Below are positions 7,717 to 16,510 of a stretch of DNA of 64,000 nucleotides, piece by piece. Position numbers and translations under genes: made by a program. The stretch comes from Streptomyces aculeolatus (GTDB lineage Bacteria > Actinomycetota > Actinomycetes > Streptomycetales > Streptomycetaceae). The notes under the pieces are model-generated. The model saw nothing but the letters and a program-made list of their open reading frames with translations, was not told the origin of the DNA and made no database searches. The number at the start of each line of letters is the position of its first letter. Positions within the stretch are counted from its first letter, which is position 1. The stretch spans positions 310,001 through 374,000 of the forward strand of contig NZ_JAINRD010000006.1 of the NCBI RefSeq assembly GCF_020400605.1, given 5' to 3'.

Positions 7717-8648
7717 GACAGCTGCCCGCCGTCCACCACCACCGTCGTGCCCGTCTGGAACGCCATGTCGTCCGACGCCAGGCCCAGCGCCGCCGACGCC
7801 ATCTCCTCCGGCGTCGCCATCCGCTTGAAGGCGTCGATCCCCTGCCGGCCGAACTCCGCCTTCCGCGCCGCCCACTGCTCGTCGGTGTCGCCCGGCGGCC
7901 GGTGCACGTCCAGCATCGGCGTGTCCGTCATCCCCGGCGCCAGCGCCACCACGCGGATCCCGTGCGTGCCGTTCTCGATCGCCGCCGCCTGCACCAGGCC
8001 CTGCACGCTGTTCTTGCTCGCCGTGTACGAGCCGAGGCCGGGCCGCGTCCCGAACTGGTTGGACGACCCCGTGACGAGGATGACGCCGCCCCCGCGCGCC
8101 CGCATGAGCGGGATCTCGTACTTCATCGCGAGGAAGACGCCGCGCGTGTTGGTGAGCGTCACGTCGTCCCAGTCCGCCACCGAGACCTCGTGCAGGTCGG
8201 TGAACGGCTTCTGGATCCCCGCGTTGTTGAGCGCGATGTCGGGGCCGCCGTACTTCTGCGCCACCGCCTCGACGAACCCCCGCACCTCCTCCGGCCGGCG
8301 CACGTCGGCCCTGATGTACGTCGCCTCCCCGCCCGCCTTGCGGATCAGCCGCTCGACGTCCTGCCCCAGGTTCCGGCGCCGCCCGCAGAACCCGACCCGG
8401 GCGCCCTCCGCGGCGAACGCGATCGCCGCCGCCCGCCCGATGCCGGTCGTGGCGCCGGTGACGAGGACCGTCTTCCCCGCGTACCTGCCGCCGCCCCCGC
8501 CTTTCCCCGGCCGGCTGTTCGTCCCTCGCTCCTGTGCCGACGCCGTCCGCGCACCGGCTCCGAGGCCCACCCCCGCCGCGGCCATCGCCGCTGCCGCCCC
8601 GCCCAGTACGTGCCGCCGTCCCACCGACCCGCTGCTGCCGTCCTGCAT
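7707..8648 (-). CDS. SDR-family oxidoreductase with Tat-type signal
   Basis: A 313-residue short-chain dehydrogenase. The start at 8648 follows GAGGAGGGACAGC. The N terminus has a twin-arginine signal (VGRRHVLGGAAAAMAAAG..., about residues 1-36, ending near TASAQ), unusual for an SDR and suggesting export of a folded, cofactor-loaded enzyme. The Rossmann motif TGATTGIG is near residue 60, NNAG follows the fourth strand, and the catalytic Ser, Tyr and Lys lie in VTGSSNQFG and SYTASKNS. The C terminus (VVVDGGQLSGL) is typical of the classical family. Substrate unknown. It is divergent from the histidine kinase at 8817. Confidence 0.9.
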   Translation of the reverse strand: MQDGSSGSVGRRHVLGGAAAAMAAAGVGLGAGARTASAQERGTNSRPGKGGGGGRYAGKTVLVTGATTGIGRAAAIAFAAEGARVGFCGRRRNLGQDVERLIRKAGGEATYIRADVRRPEEVRGFVEAVAQKYGGPDIALNNAGIQKPFTDLHEVSVADWDDVTLTNTRGVFLAMKYEIPLMRARGGGVILVTGSSNQFGTRPGLGSYTASKNSVQGLVQAAAIENGTHGIRVVALAPGMTDTPMLDVHRPPGDTDEQWAARKAEFGRQGIDAFKRMATPEEMASAALGLASDDMAFQTGTTVVVDGGQLSGL

Positions 8649-8816
8649 GTGCTGTCCCTCCTCGACCTGCGGTACGGCTCCACCCTCCGGCCCGTACCCC
8701 GGCCGCCGCATCCGCCGCCCGGCGGCGGCCCGCACCGACCAACGGCGGTGGCGGGCCGCGACGACCCCCGACTTTCGTCGAATGTGCGTGTCGGCGGGGC
8801 TGTTTACGATGCCGGT

Positions 8817-9995
8817 ATGTCCACCGCCGAACGGCCCGTGCGCCGCGCACTGCTGACACCGCCGCAGCTCCGGCTGCTGCTGGCGGCCGGGTTCGCCTTC
8901 GTCGTCGTCAAGTCGGTGCGGGCGGCGCTGACCGAGCAGGCGGGTCTGGTCACGTCGCCGGCGGCGAGCGCCGTCGTCGCCGTCGTGCTGTGCGCGGTGC
9001 TGCCGCTGTGCCGCCGGATGCCGGTGGCGGTGGCGGCGGTGACGGGCGCGGGGTTCCTGCTGGAGAGCCAGCTCTGGCCGGTGTTCATCGCGCTGTACGC
9101 GGTCACGGTGTGGCGGTCGCGGGTGGTCGCCGTCGCGCTGACCGGCGCCGTGTTCGTACCGGCGGCCTTCGGCCCGTACCGCGAGCTGGTGAACATGCCG
9201 CAGGTCATGCTCTTCCCCTGCGCGGTGCTCGCCGTGCCGCTGGCCGTCGGCCTGGCCGCGCGCAGCCAGCGTGACCTGACCGGCTCGCTCGCCCGGCAGT
9301 TGGAGCACCTGGAGGCGGCGAACCGGCTGCGCGACGAGCAGGTGCGGATGGCGGAACGCGCGCGCATCGCCCGCGAGATGCACGACGTCCTCGCCCACCG
9401 GCTCAGCCTGCTCGTCCTGCACACCGGCGTGCTCCAGCGCCGCGGCGAGGCCGTCCCCGAGCCCGTACGCGAACGCCTCGACCTCCTCCGTACGACGAGC
9501 GCGCACGCCCTGGACGACCTGCGGGACCTGCTGGGCGCCCTGCGCGACCACGAGGGCCCGGTCCCGCTGGCCCCCACCGCCGACGACCTGCCCGCCCTCG
9601 TCGCCGAGTCGGAGCGCGCCGGCACCCGGGTCCGCGCCCGCACCGACGACCTCGCCGGCCTGCCGGCCGCAGTCCGCCTCGCCGCCCACCGCATCGTGCA
9701 GGAGGCCCTCACGAACGCCCGCAAGCACGCTCCCGGCATGCCGGTCGACCTCACGGTGGCGGTGACGGGGACGACGGTGGCGATACGGGCCGAGAACGAG
9801 TGCGGCGTCGCGGCGGAGGGGGCCGGGGGGTCGCGCGGATACGGCCTGGTGGGCATAGCCGAGCGGGTGGCCGCCCTGCACGGCGAACTCACCACGGGGC
9901 GCGCCGCCGACGGCAGGTTCGTGCTCACCGCCGAACTGCCCGTGCCCGTACACCCGGTGGAGGAACCGCCGGTGCTGAGCGGGGCGGCCCGGTGA
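8817..9995 (+). CDS. sensor histidine kinase, HisKA_3 (NarL-partner) type
   Basis: A 392-residue membrane kinase. About six N-terminal hydrophobic segments (residues 18-150) are followed by a coiled linker, the HisKA_3 dimerisation box with phosphoacceptor His near residue 189 (RIAREMHDVLAHRLS), and a HATPase_c domain (IVQEALTNARKHAPG, GYGLVGIAERVAALHG). The ATG at 8817 lies in a short divergent region with the SDR gene. It overlaps the response regulator by four bases (GTGA), so the pair is coupled. The stimulus is not evident; membrane-embedded sensors of this class often report envelope perturbation. Confidence 0.93.
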   Translation: MSTAERPVRRALLTPPQLRLLLAAGFAFVVVKSVRAALTEQAGLVTSPAASAVVAVVLCAVLPLCRRMPVAVAAVTGAGFLLESQLWPVFIALYAVTVWRSRVVAVALTGAVFVPAAFGPYRELVNMPQVMLFPCAVLAVPLAVGLAARSQRDLTGSLARQLEHLEAANRLRDEQVRMAERARIAREMHDVLAHRLSLLVLHTGVLQRRGEAVPEPVRERLDLLRTTSAHALDDLRDLLGALRDHEGPVPLAPTADDLPALVAESERAGTRVRARTDDLAGLPAAVRLAAHRIVQEALTNARKHAPGMPVDLTVAVTGTTVAIRAENECGVAAEGAGGSRGYGLVGIAERVAALHGELTTGRAADGRFVLTAELPVPVHPVEEPPVLSGAAR

Positions 9996-10636
9996 TCCGC
10001 GTCCTGGTCGTCGACGACGACGCGTTCGTACGCGCGGGGCTGAGGGACCTCGTCGCCACCGACGACGGGCTCGAACTCGCCGGGGAGGCCGCCGACGGCC
10101 GGGCCGCGGTGGCGGCGGCCCGCAGCAGGCGGGTCGACGTCGCCCTGGTGGACATCCGCATGCCCGGCATGGACGGTATCGCCGCCACCGCCGAGCTCAG
10201 CCGGCTGCCGGACCCGCCCGCGGTCATCGTGCTCACCACGTTCGACCTCGACGAGTACGTCTACGGCGCGCTGGCGGCGGGCGCCGCGGGGTTCCTGCTG
10301 AAGGACACCCCGCCGGACGCCATCCTCCAGGCGGTCCACGTGGTCGCCGCGGGCGCCGCGATGCTCTCCCCGACGGTCACCCGCACGGTCATCGGCCGCT
10401 TCCACCGGCCGGAGGCCACCCGCAGCCAGGCGGCGAGGGAGGCGGCGGCGCGGCTCACGCCGCGGGAGCGGCAGGTGCTGTCGGCGGTGGCGGACGGGAT
10501 GACGAACGCGGAGATCGGGGCGCTGCTGCGGCTGCGGGAGTCGACGGTGAAGGCCCATGTGAGCCGGATCCTGGCGGAGTTGGGGGTGGCGAACAGGGTG
10601 CAGGCGGCGCTGGTGGCGCGGGACCTGGCGGGGTGA
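9992..10636 (+). CDS. NarL/LuxR-family response regulator
   Basis: A 214-residue response regulator. The receiver domain has the acidic pocket VVDDD, phosphoacceptor Asp54 in VDVALVDIRMPGMDG, and the conserved Lys in FLLKDTPP. The C-terminal LuxR helix-turn-helix is LTPRERQVLSAVADGMTNAEIGALLRLRESTVKAHVSRIL, broken here only by the reading. The GTG start overlaps the kinase stop by four bases. It is the cognate regulator of the kinase at 8817. Targets may include the adjacent SDR gene, which is a guess from position. Confidence 0.94.
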   Translation: MIRVLVVDDDAFVRAGLRDLVATDDGLELAGEAADGRAAVAAARSRRVDVALVDIRMPGMDGIAATAELSRLPDPPAVIVLTTFDLDEYVYGALAAGAAGFLLKDTPPDAILQAVHVVAAGAAMLSPTVTRTVIGRFHRPEATRSQAAREAAARLTPRERQVLSAVADGMTNAEIGALLRLRESTVKAHVSRILAELGVANRVQAALVARDLAG

Positions 10637-10791
10637 GGGGCCCGAGGGCCGGGGCCCGCGGTGCCGGGCGTTTTCCGATCCGCACCGGTTCGGCGCGGTT
10701 TGGGGACAGCTACCTGCCTGCTGCGTCCGCCGCCCGGAGGGCGTCATCGTCGGACCGTCCCAGCAACTGAACTGACGGCGGCGGTACCCCC

Positions 10792-10971
10792 TCAGCGTCT
10801 TCGGCCCCGCCGGGGTGCCCAGTTCGTACCCAGGCCGGCCAACCGCAGAGCAAGCAGGGTGAGCCCGACGAGCATCAGGCTCGTCGGGCTGAAGACGGGG
10901 TCGGTCGACGTCTCGGTGGCCTTCACGATGAACGCGATACCGAAGAGCACGGAGGCGGCCATGGCGAGCAT
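10792..10971 (-). CDS. small two-helix membrane protein
   Basis: A 59-residue protein with two hydrophobic helices: residues 1-15 (MLAMAASVLFGIAFI) and about 29-45 (PTSLMLVGLTLLALRLAGL), ending in a basic tail (RRGRRR). The start at 10971 is preceded by AAGGAG and GGAGAG. It resembles small conserved actinobacterial membrane proteins. No function can be assigned. It shares strand and neighbourhood with the small membrane protein at 11060-11302. Confidence 0.7.
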   Translation of the reverse strand: MLAMAASVLFGIAFIVKATETSTDPVFSPTSLMLVGLTLLALRLAGLGTNWAPRRGRRR

Positions 10972-11059
10972 CTTCTCTCCACTCCTTGGGAAGTCCTGGG
11001 ACGCTCGGGGACGCGCCGGGAGAAGGTGCCCACCGGCGCCGGGGCCTGTGGCCGGTGCC

Positions 11060-11302
11060 TCAGAAGGGCATCTTCCCGCGGCCTTTGCGACCCGCGGAGC
11101 CGCTGCGGCCGACCGCCTTCTGGCTGCTGCGGAACGGCTTGCTGAAGATCCGCCCGAGAATCCCGGGGGCCTTGCCCGCGGTTCGCGTCCCCACGGCCAG
11201 GGACTTCTGCGTACCCCGCTCGGGGTGCCGCGACAGCCGCGGCACCAGGAAGGCCAACACCAGCAGCACCGCACAAACCGCAACGATCCCGACAACCACC
11301 AT
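11060..11302 (-). CDS. small membrane-anchored basic protein (DUF6411-like)
   Basis: An 80-residue protein with one N-terminal membrane helix (VVVGIVAVCAVLLVLAFLV) and a very basic tail rich in Arg, Lys, Ser and Gly, ending GRKGRGKMPF. The length and the PRLSRHPERGTQKSLAVGTR-type juxtamembrane segment match a conserved Streptomyces family that I recall as DUF6411. It is divergent from the phospholipase D gene at 11473. Its basic tail could contact anionic phospholipid, but no role is established. Confidence 0.75.
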   Translation of the reverse strand: MVVVGIVAVCAVLLVLAFLVPRLSRHPERGTQKSLAVGTRTAGKAPGILGRIFSKPFRSSQKAVGRSGSAGRKGRGKMPF

Positions 11303-11472
11303 GCCTCTGCCTTCCTTTCCGTGTGCGACTCCACTCGTTCACGTGGACCGGGGCACCGGCGGCGCCCACGGAAGACGCGGGTACCCGGCGAATCCGGCTC
11401 GAAACAGAGTTCGAAGACCGCGAGCGGGTAGCCGCGCGTACGCCCCCCACTGAGGAGAGGAGCCTGAGCGCT

Positions 11473-12654
11473 GTGTCCCAGACAGCGGAAACCCCGGCGG
11501 CCGAAGCCGCGACCCGGCTCAGACGGCGACTTGAGCGCCTCGTCGGCGTCGCGGCGACGGAGGGCAACTCCCTGCGCCCGCTGCGCAACGGCGACGAGAT
11601 CTTCCCCGCCATGCTCGACGCCATCGCCGCCGCCGAGCACACCATCGACCTGATGACCTTCGTGTACTGGAAGGGCGAGATCGCCCGCCGGTTCGCGGAG
11701 GCCCTCGCCGAACGGGCCCGCCACGGCGTGCGCGTACGGCTGCTGCTCGACGGCTTCGGCAGCCGGCTGATCGAACAGGACCAGCTCGATCTGATCGAGC
11801 GGGCGGGCGCGGAGGTGTCGTGGTTCCGGCGGCCGGGCCGCCTCTCGCCCTTCAAGCAGAACCACCGCTGCCACCGCAAGGTGCTCGTCGTGGACGAGCA
11901 GGTGGCCTTCACCGGCGGCGTGGGGATAGCCGAGGAATGGTGCGGCGACGCGCGGAACGAGAACGAATGGCGGGACACGCACGTCGAGCTGCGCGGCCCC
12001 GCCGTCGACGGCCTGGCCGCCGCGTTCGCCCAGAACTGGGCCGAGTGCCACGACGTCCTCTTCGACGACTTCGACCGCTTCCGCGACCACTCCCCGCAGG
12101 GCGACTCCGTCGTGCAGGTGGTGCGCGGGTCCGCCAGCGTCGGCTGGCAGGACATGCAGACCCTGATACGCGTGATGCTGGAGTCCGCCCAGGAGCGCTT
12201 CCGCCTCACCACCGCCTACTTCGCCCCCGACGACTACTTCGTCGGCCTGCTGTGCGCCACTGCCAGGCGCGGGGTGGACGTGGAGATCGTGCTGCCGGGA
12301 CCGCACATGGACAAGCGGGTCTGCCAGATCGCCGGGCAGGACCACTACGACGAGCTGCTGGACTGCGGGGTACGGATCTGGCAGTACCAGCCGACGATGA
12401 TGCACACCAAGGTGGCCACGATGGACCACATGGCCTCGCTGATCGGCTCGACCAACTTCAACCGGCGGTCCCTCGACCACGACGAAGAGGTCATGCTCGC
12501 CGTCATCGACAAGTCGTTCACCGCCGTGCTGGACGAACACTTCGAGGCCGACATCCAGCTCGCCGAGCGCATCGAGCCGGGCCGCTGGCGCCGTCGCCCG
12601 GCCGGCCAGCGAGCCAAGGAACTCGCCACCCGGCCACTACGGCGCTTCCTGTGA
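11473..12654 (+). CDS. phospholipase D / cardiolipin-synthase-like protein
   Basis: A 393-residue member of the PLD superfamily with two HKD motifs. The first is near residue 134 (HRKVLVVDEQVAFTGGVG) and the second near residue 311 (MHTKVATMDHMASLIGSTNF). The paired motifs build one active site that uses a phosphohistidine intermediate. No N-terminal membrane helices are visible, unlike classical cardiolipin synthases, so it may be a soluble phosphatidyltransferase or phospholipase. The GTG at 11473 follows GAGGAGAGGAG at about ten bases. An upstream in-frame ATG at 11323 would add 50 poorly conserved residues. Confidence 0.92.
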   Translation: MSQTAETPAAEAATRLRRRLERLVGVAATEGNSLRPLRNGDEIFPAMLDAIAAAEHTIDLMTFVYWKGEIARRFAEALAERARHGVRVRLLLDGFGSRLIEQDQLDLIERAGAEVSWFRRPGRLSPFKQNHRCHRKVLVVDEQVAFTGGVGIAEEWCGDARNENEWRDTHVELRGPAVDGLAAAFAQNWAECHDVLFDDFDRFRDHSPQGDSVVQVVRGSASVGWQDMQTLIRVMLESAQERFRLTTAYFAPDDYFVGLLCATARRGVDVEIVLPGPHMDKRVCQIAGQDHYDELLDCGVRIWQYQPTMMHTKVATMDHMASLIGSTNFNRRSLDHDEEVMLAVIDKSFTAVLDEHFEADIQLAERIEPGRWRRRPAGQRAKELATRPLRRFL

Positions 12655-12667
12655 TGCCGGGCGGAGG

Positions 12668-12877
12668 TCAGGCGGTGAGTTCGCCCGCCTTGACGGCGCT
12701 GACGAAGGCGGACCAGGCGGCGGCCTCGAAGATCAGGGCGGGGCCGTTAGGGTCCTTGCTGTCACGAACGGGCACGAGGGCGGGGTGGCCGTCGGAGACC
12801 TCAATGCATTCGCCGCCGTCGGAGTTGCTGTAGCTGCTCTTGCGCCAAGTGGCGAGACTCAGGTCGATGCGTCGCAC
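12668..12877 (-). CDS. DUF397-domain protein
   Basis: A 69-residue DUF397 protein with the signature WRKSSYSNSDGGECIEV, VPVRDSKDPNGPALIF and AWSAFVSAVKAG. DUF397 proteins are abundant in Streptomyces, usually beside an XRE regulator, and several such pairs affect development or antibiotic production. The GTG start at 12877 lies inside the 3' end of the XRE gene (19-base overlap), so the two are translationally coupled. It probably modulates the partner regulator. Confidence 0.95.
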   Translation of the reverse strand: MRRIDLSLATWRKSSYSNSDGGECIEVSDGHPALVPVRDSKDPNGPALIFEAAAWSAFVSAVKAGELTA

Positions 12878-13701
12878 GGTACTTCCTCCAACGTCTTCAC
12901 GATGAGATTGCGCGACTCGGTCGGGGAGAGCGCCAGGTCGCGCACCGCATCGTATGCGAGCTGCAAACGCTCAACTGACCTGTTTTCCTGGACGAGTTCG
13001 CCGCGATAGGCGTTCTCTGTGTAGGCCACGGTACGCCCCTCCGGCTGGCGCAGAAACATAACTGCGGTGCTGTCGAGGCCGTAGGGCCCGGCGCTGAACG
13101 GCAGGACCTGGAGCGTCACGTGTGGCCATCCGGCGACCTCAATCAGGTGCTCCAGTTGTGCGCGCCACGCTGGAGCGTCCCGCGGCGCTGTGCGGAGTGC
13201 GGCCTCGGAGATGATGCTACGGAAGTGCGGTGCGCCCTTGCCCTCCAGCCACTCGTGGCGAGTGATGCGAGCCTTGACCTGTCTGTTCAGCTCCTCGCCC
13301 GCTGCGCCGCCGGACGCGATGACCGCGCGGGCGTACCCCTCCGTCTGGAGGAGCCCGGGGATGTAGCTCACCGCGAAATGCCACAGGCTCGTGGCCTGTC
13401 GCTCCAGCGCCATGTAGCGCCGGTACTGCTCCTTGAACTGCCTGGTGTCCGCCACCGCCAGCTCCCACAGGGCCAGTAACAGGCCCGGCGTCCCGTAGTG
13501 CTGGTCCAGTGCCTCGACTACTTCCGGTCCGCCGAGGCCTTCCCCGGTCTCCATCTTATGGAACAGCGATGCGTCCCACCCCAGCACCTCGCTGAGCTGG
13601 CGAAGGGTGTCCCCCTTTTTCGTGCGTAGCGACTTGAGTTCCTGCGCGAACCGTTGGCGCGGCTCAAGGCTACGGCCGGTAATCACATTCCGCTGTGGCA
13701 T
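12859..13701 (-). CDS. XRE-family regulator with DUF5753-type domain (TTA codon)
   Basis: A 280-residue regulator. The Cro/CI helix-turn-helix is at about residues 15-70 (LRTKKGDTLRQLSEVLGW, SLFHKMETGE). A DUF5753-like C-terminal domain follows (YIPGLLQTEGYARAVI, WPHVTLQVLPFSAGPY). The start at 13701 has GGAG eight bases upstream. Codon 75 is TTA (13477-13479), rare in this genome and suggestive of bldA dependence. Upstream and divergent lies the HATPase gene at 13869, giving the XRE/DUF397/ATPase trio common in Streptomyces. Confidence 0.93.
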   Translation of the reverse strand: MPQRNVITGRSLEPRQRFAQELKSLRTKKGDTLRQLSEVLGWDASLFHKMETGEGLGGPEVVEALDQHYGTPGLLLALWELAVADTRQFKEQYRRYMALERQATSLWHFAVSYIPGLLQTEGYARAVIASGGAAGEELNRQVKARITRHEWLEGKGAPHFRSIISEAALRTAPRDAPAWRAQLEHLIEVAGWPHVTLQVLPFSAGPYGLDSTAVMFLRQPEGRTVAYTENAYRGELVQENRSVERLQLAYDAVRDLALSPTESRNLIVKTLEEVPCDAST

Positions 13702-13806
13702 GCGCCGATCTCCATGGACGTTGTTGATTTTGGGGCTCCTGAAATCCCCGTAGACCCCTGGGGCGTCCTGACGCACCCTCCGGGGCCTCACACTCGTAGT
13801 CAATCC

Positions 13807-13821
13807 GCTACGGAACGTAGC
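13807..13821. promoter_or_regulatory. inverted repeat in the XRE/ATPase divergent region
   Basis: GCTACG and CGTAGC form a perfect 6-base inverted repeat around GAA in the 167-base region between the divergent XRE and HATPase genes. It lies 47 bases before the ATPase start. It is a plausible operator for the XRE regulator, but no consensus is known to me. Confidence 0.35.
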
Positions 13822-13868
13822 TGTCCAGCCCTCTGTCCAATTGCTCAACCGGCCTACGGAGCCAGCCC

Positions 13869-14261
13869 ATGAACACCACGTGGAAGATGCTCTTCACCCC
13901 CAGCGCCCAGAGCGTCCGTCTCGTCCGTGCCCAGGTCACCAAGGCACTCGCCGGGTGGGGCTGCTGCGGGGGTGCCGCCGAGGACGTGGTGTTGATCTGT
14001 AGCGAGTTGGCGACCAACGCCGTCCAGCACGGGCGGACACCCGGGCGGTTGTTCATGGTCCGCCTCACGCTCCGTGGGCGGGTCTGTCTCGTCGAGGTGA
14101 GCGACGCGATCCGCGTGCCGCCCCGCGAGCTCGCCGCCGGGCCCGAGGACGAGCGCGGGCGGGGGCTTCGGTTGGTTGCGGAGCTGGCGGACGGCATGGG
14201 GCACCACGACCGGGAGCCGCTGGGAAAGACGGTGTGGGCCCGGGTCACTCTGCCGGGCTGA
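13869..14261 (+). CDS. HATPase-domain protein (anti-sigma-factor/RsbW-like)
   Basis: A 130-residue protein consisting of one GHKL ATPase domain. The N box is ELATNAVQHG (near residue 50), followed by VEVSDAIRVPP and the glycine-rich GRGLRLVAELADGMG. Such RsbW-like proteins bind sigma factors or anti-anti-sigma partners and may phosphorylate Ser on the latter. Its divergent pairing with XRE/DUF397 is common in Streptomyces and implies joint signalling. It converges on the FN3 lipoprotein gene with a 19-base gap and no visible terminator. Confidence 0.92.
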   Translation: MNTTWKMLFTPSAQSVRLVRAQVTKALAGWGCCGGAAEDVVLICSELATNAVQHGRTPGRLFMVRLTLRGRVCLVEVSDAIRVPPRELAAGPEDERGRGLRLVAELADGMGHHDREPLGKTVWARVTLPG

Positions 14262-14280
14262 CGGCGGGGCGGGCCGGGGG

Positions 14281-15285
14281 TCAGCCGCCCGCCGTTACCG
14301 TTACTTCCTTCGTGAACGGGCCCCACTTCCCGTCCGGCAGCTTCGCCCGCACCTTCACCGCGTACGTCGCCCTCTTCTGCTTCTCCAGCGGCAGGCTGAG
14401 ACGGCCCGTGTCCTTCGGCGCCGACTCGCCCAGCGTCAACTGCGAGGCGAACTTCCCGTTCAGGTGGACCTCGTACCCCGTGACGTCCCCGTCCGCCTTG
14501 GGTGCGTTCCAGACGAGGTCGAGGTTCCACACCCCGGCGTCCTCGCGGGCCGTCGCCTGGAGGTCCGTCGGGACCTCCGCACCGGCCCTGCCCTCCGGCT
14601 CCGACTCCGTCGTGACCGATGCCGGAGGGCTGTCCGGACTGGAGTTGTCGAGGGCGTCGCGTGCCCTCACCGTGAAGGTGTAATCGGTATCCGGGCGGAG
14701 GGTGGTGACCGCCGCGGTGGTCTCCGTGCCGCCGACGCTGTGGATCTTGGTGCCCTCCTGGTAGATGTCGTAGGACGTGACTCCCTTGTTGTCCTTCGAC
14801 TCCGCCCAGGTCAGGGTGGCAGAACGCGGCCCGTCCGCACGGGCCTTGAGGCTCGCGGGGCCGGTCGGGGGCTCGCTGTCGTCGGCGTCCGCGGACGGGG
14901 TGGTGACCGCGGCGGCCTTGCCCGCGCCGGAGAGTTTGCCGTCCTCGTCCCGGGCGCGTACGGAGAAGGTGTACGAGGACGACGGCTTGAGCCCGGTGAT
15001 GTCGATCATGTGCTTCGCCGCGGGCACGTTCTGGATCTTCTTGCCGTTGCGGTACACCTCGTACCGCTTGATGTTCTCCGCCTCCGCCGCCTTGTTCCAC
15101 ATGACGTGCACCGACGTGGACGTGCTGGTGTAGACGGTCACGCCGGTCGGCACCGTGGGTGTTTCGGGCGGCTCGGCGGCATCGCTGTCCGAGCCGCAGG
15201 AGGTCACGGTCAGGGCCAGGAGGCAGGCGGCGGTGGTGCTCAGCGCGGCGAGCGTGGGGGTGGGCCTCACAGGGACGCCTCTCAT
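14281..15285 (-). CDS. lipoprotein with three fibronectin type III domains
   Basis: About 334 residues from the ATG at 15285. The upstream ATG at 15333 would add 16 residues; neither has a clear ribosome-binding site. A lipoprotein signal (LLALTVTSC) puts the lipidated Cys near residue 30. Three FN3 modules follow, recognisable by repeats such as VTVYTSTSTSVHVMWNKA, YEVYRNGKKI and YTFSVRARDEDGKLS, each with the W...Y...V pattern. No enzymatic domain is present. It is probably an extracellular binding or scaffold protein. Confidence 0.85.
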   Translation of the reverse strand: MRGVPVRPTPTLAALSTTAACLLALTVTSCGSDSDAAEPPETPTVPTGVTVYTSTSTSVHVMWNKAAEAENIKRYEVYRNGKKIQNVPAAKHMIDITGLKPSSSYTFSVRARDEDGKLSGAGKAAAVTTPSADADDSEPPTGPASLKARADGPRSATLTWAESKDNKGVTSYDIYQEGTKIHSVGGTETTAAVTTLRPDTDYTFTVRARDALDNSSPDSPPASVTTESEPEGRAGAEVPTDLQATAREDAGVWNLDLVWNAPKADGDVTGYEVHLNGKFASQLTLGESAPKDTGRLSLPLEKQKRATYAVKVRAKLPDGKWGPFTKEVTVTAGG

Positions 15286-15360
15286 CGTGCGAAGCAAAGG
15301 TCCAGACCTTTTTCGCACACTCACCGCGTACATTTCAAGACGTCGGCAGCGCCCCGCGGT

Positions 15361-16509
15361 TCAGCCCTTCCTGCCGCCCCTGTCGCCATCCCTGTTGCCG
15401 CCCACGCGCAGCAGCGCCGTCAAGTGCGCCGCCGCCGTGGACAGATGCCGGCGGGCCTCGCGCAACTGCTCCGGCGCCACGCCGTTGTCGCGGGCCGCGT
15501 CACGGACGTCGTCCCGGAACCGGTCGAGCAGGCGCTCCAGTTCGCGGGCCAGCTCGGCGGGGGTGGCGTCCTGCGGGGTGTCCTCCTCGGCCCACTCCGG
15601 AGTGTCGGCGGGGGCCGGCTTGACGTACGACGGCCAGGGCGTGCTGACTCCGCCCATGCCGCCGTTGCCCGTGCCGGCGGGCATCCCCCCGGGGGCGCCG
15701 GCCGGGGTGCCGGGGGCGGCTGCGTCGGCCACCTTGTCCGCCGGGGTGCCGGACGGCGTGCCCGTGTCCGTGCCGGTCCCCGTTCCCGTGCCGCGGCCGC
15801 CGAAGCCGCCCAGGTTCCCCAACTCCCGCGTCAGCTCCGCCAGTCCGTCCATCAGGCCGCCCTGCCAGTCGCCCGTACGCACCCGCGTCTGCACCTGCTC
15901 CTGCACCTGCCGCGCGATCCGCTCCGCCTCGCTGCGCACCCGCTCCTGCGTCTCGCGCGCGTGCCTGCGCGCCTGCTCCGCGTCCTGCCGGGCCCGCCGC
16001 GTCTCGTCCTTCGCGCGCTTCGCCTGCTCCTTGAACTCCTGCTTCGCCCGCTTGAAGTCCTCCTTCGCCTGCCGCCACGACTCCTTCTCCCCGGCGCTCG
16101 CGCCGCGGGCGCCGCCCGACGTGCGGGCCTCCTTCGCGGCCTGGCGCATCTCGCGGCGCAGGTCGCTGGCCGTGCCGCTGACGTCGGCCTGGATCTCGGC
16201 GGCCAGTTCCGCGACGGACTCGCGGATCTCCAGCTCCAGTTCCGCCAGCTCCGCCTGACGGGCGGCGAGTTCGGCGCGGCCCGCCTCGGTGATCGCGTAG
16301 ACCTTCCGGCCGCCCTCGGAGGTGTGCGTGACCAGGCCCTCGGTCTCCAGCTTGGCGAGCCGCGGGTAGACGGTGCCCGCGGAGGGGGCGTACAGGCCCT
16401 GGAAGCGCTCTTCGAGGAGGCGGATCACCTCGTAGCCGTGGCGGGGGGCCTCGTCCAGCAGCTTCAGCAGGTAGAGCCGGAGGCGGCCGTGGGCGAAGAC
16501 GGGAGGCAT
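15361..16509 (-). CDS. PadR-family regulator with long charged coiled-coil tail
   Basis: A 382-residue protein. An N-terminal PadR winged helix (about residues 1-80: GRLRLYLLKLLDEAPRHGYEVIRLL, GTVYPRLAKLETEGLV) is followed by a long Arg/Glu/Ala-rich predicted coiled coil (about 85-215), a Gly/Thr/Pro linker, and a C-terminal helix. Typical PadR proteins are 110-180 residues, so the tail is unusual. The ATG at 16509 is one base after the DUF4097 stop codon, so the genes are coupled. The operator candidate at 17553-17586 lies ahead of the operon, suggesting autoregulation. Confidence 0.9.
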   Translation of the reverse strand: MPPVFAHGRLRLYLLKLLDEAPRHGYEVIRLLEERFQGLYAPSAGTVYPRLAKLETEGLVTHTSEGGRKVYAITEAGRAELAARQAELAELELEIRESVAELAAEIQADVSGTASDLRREMRQAAKEARTSGGARGASAGEKESWRQAKEDFKRAKQEFKEQAKRAKDETRRARQDAEQARRHARETQERVRSEAERIARQVQEQVQTRVRTGDWQGGLMDGLAELTRELGNLGGFGGRGTGTGTGTDTGTPSGTPADKVADAAAPGTPAGAPGGMPAGTGNGGMGGVSTPWPSYVKPAPADTPEWAEEDTPQDATPAELARELERLLDRFRDDVRDAARDNGVAPEQLREARRHLSTAAAHLTALLRVGGNRDGDRGGRKG

Positions 16510-16510
16510 G

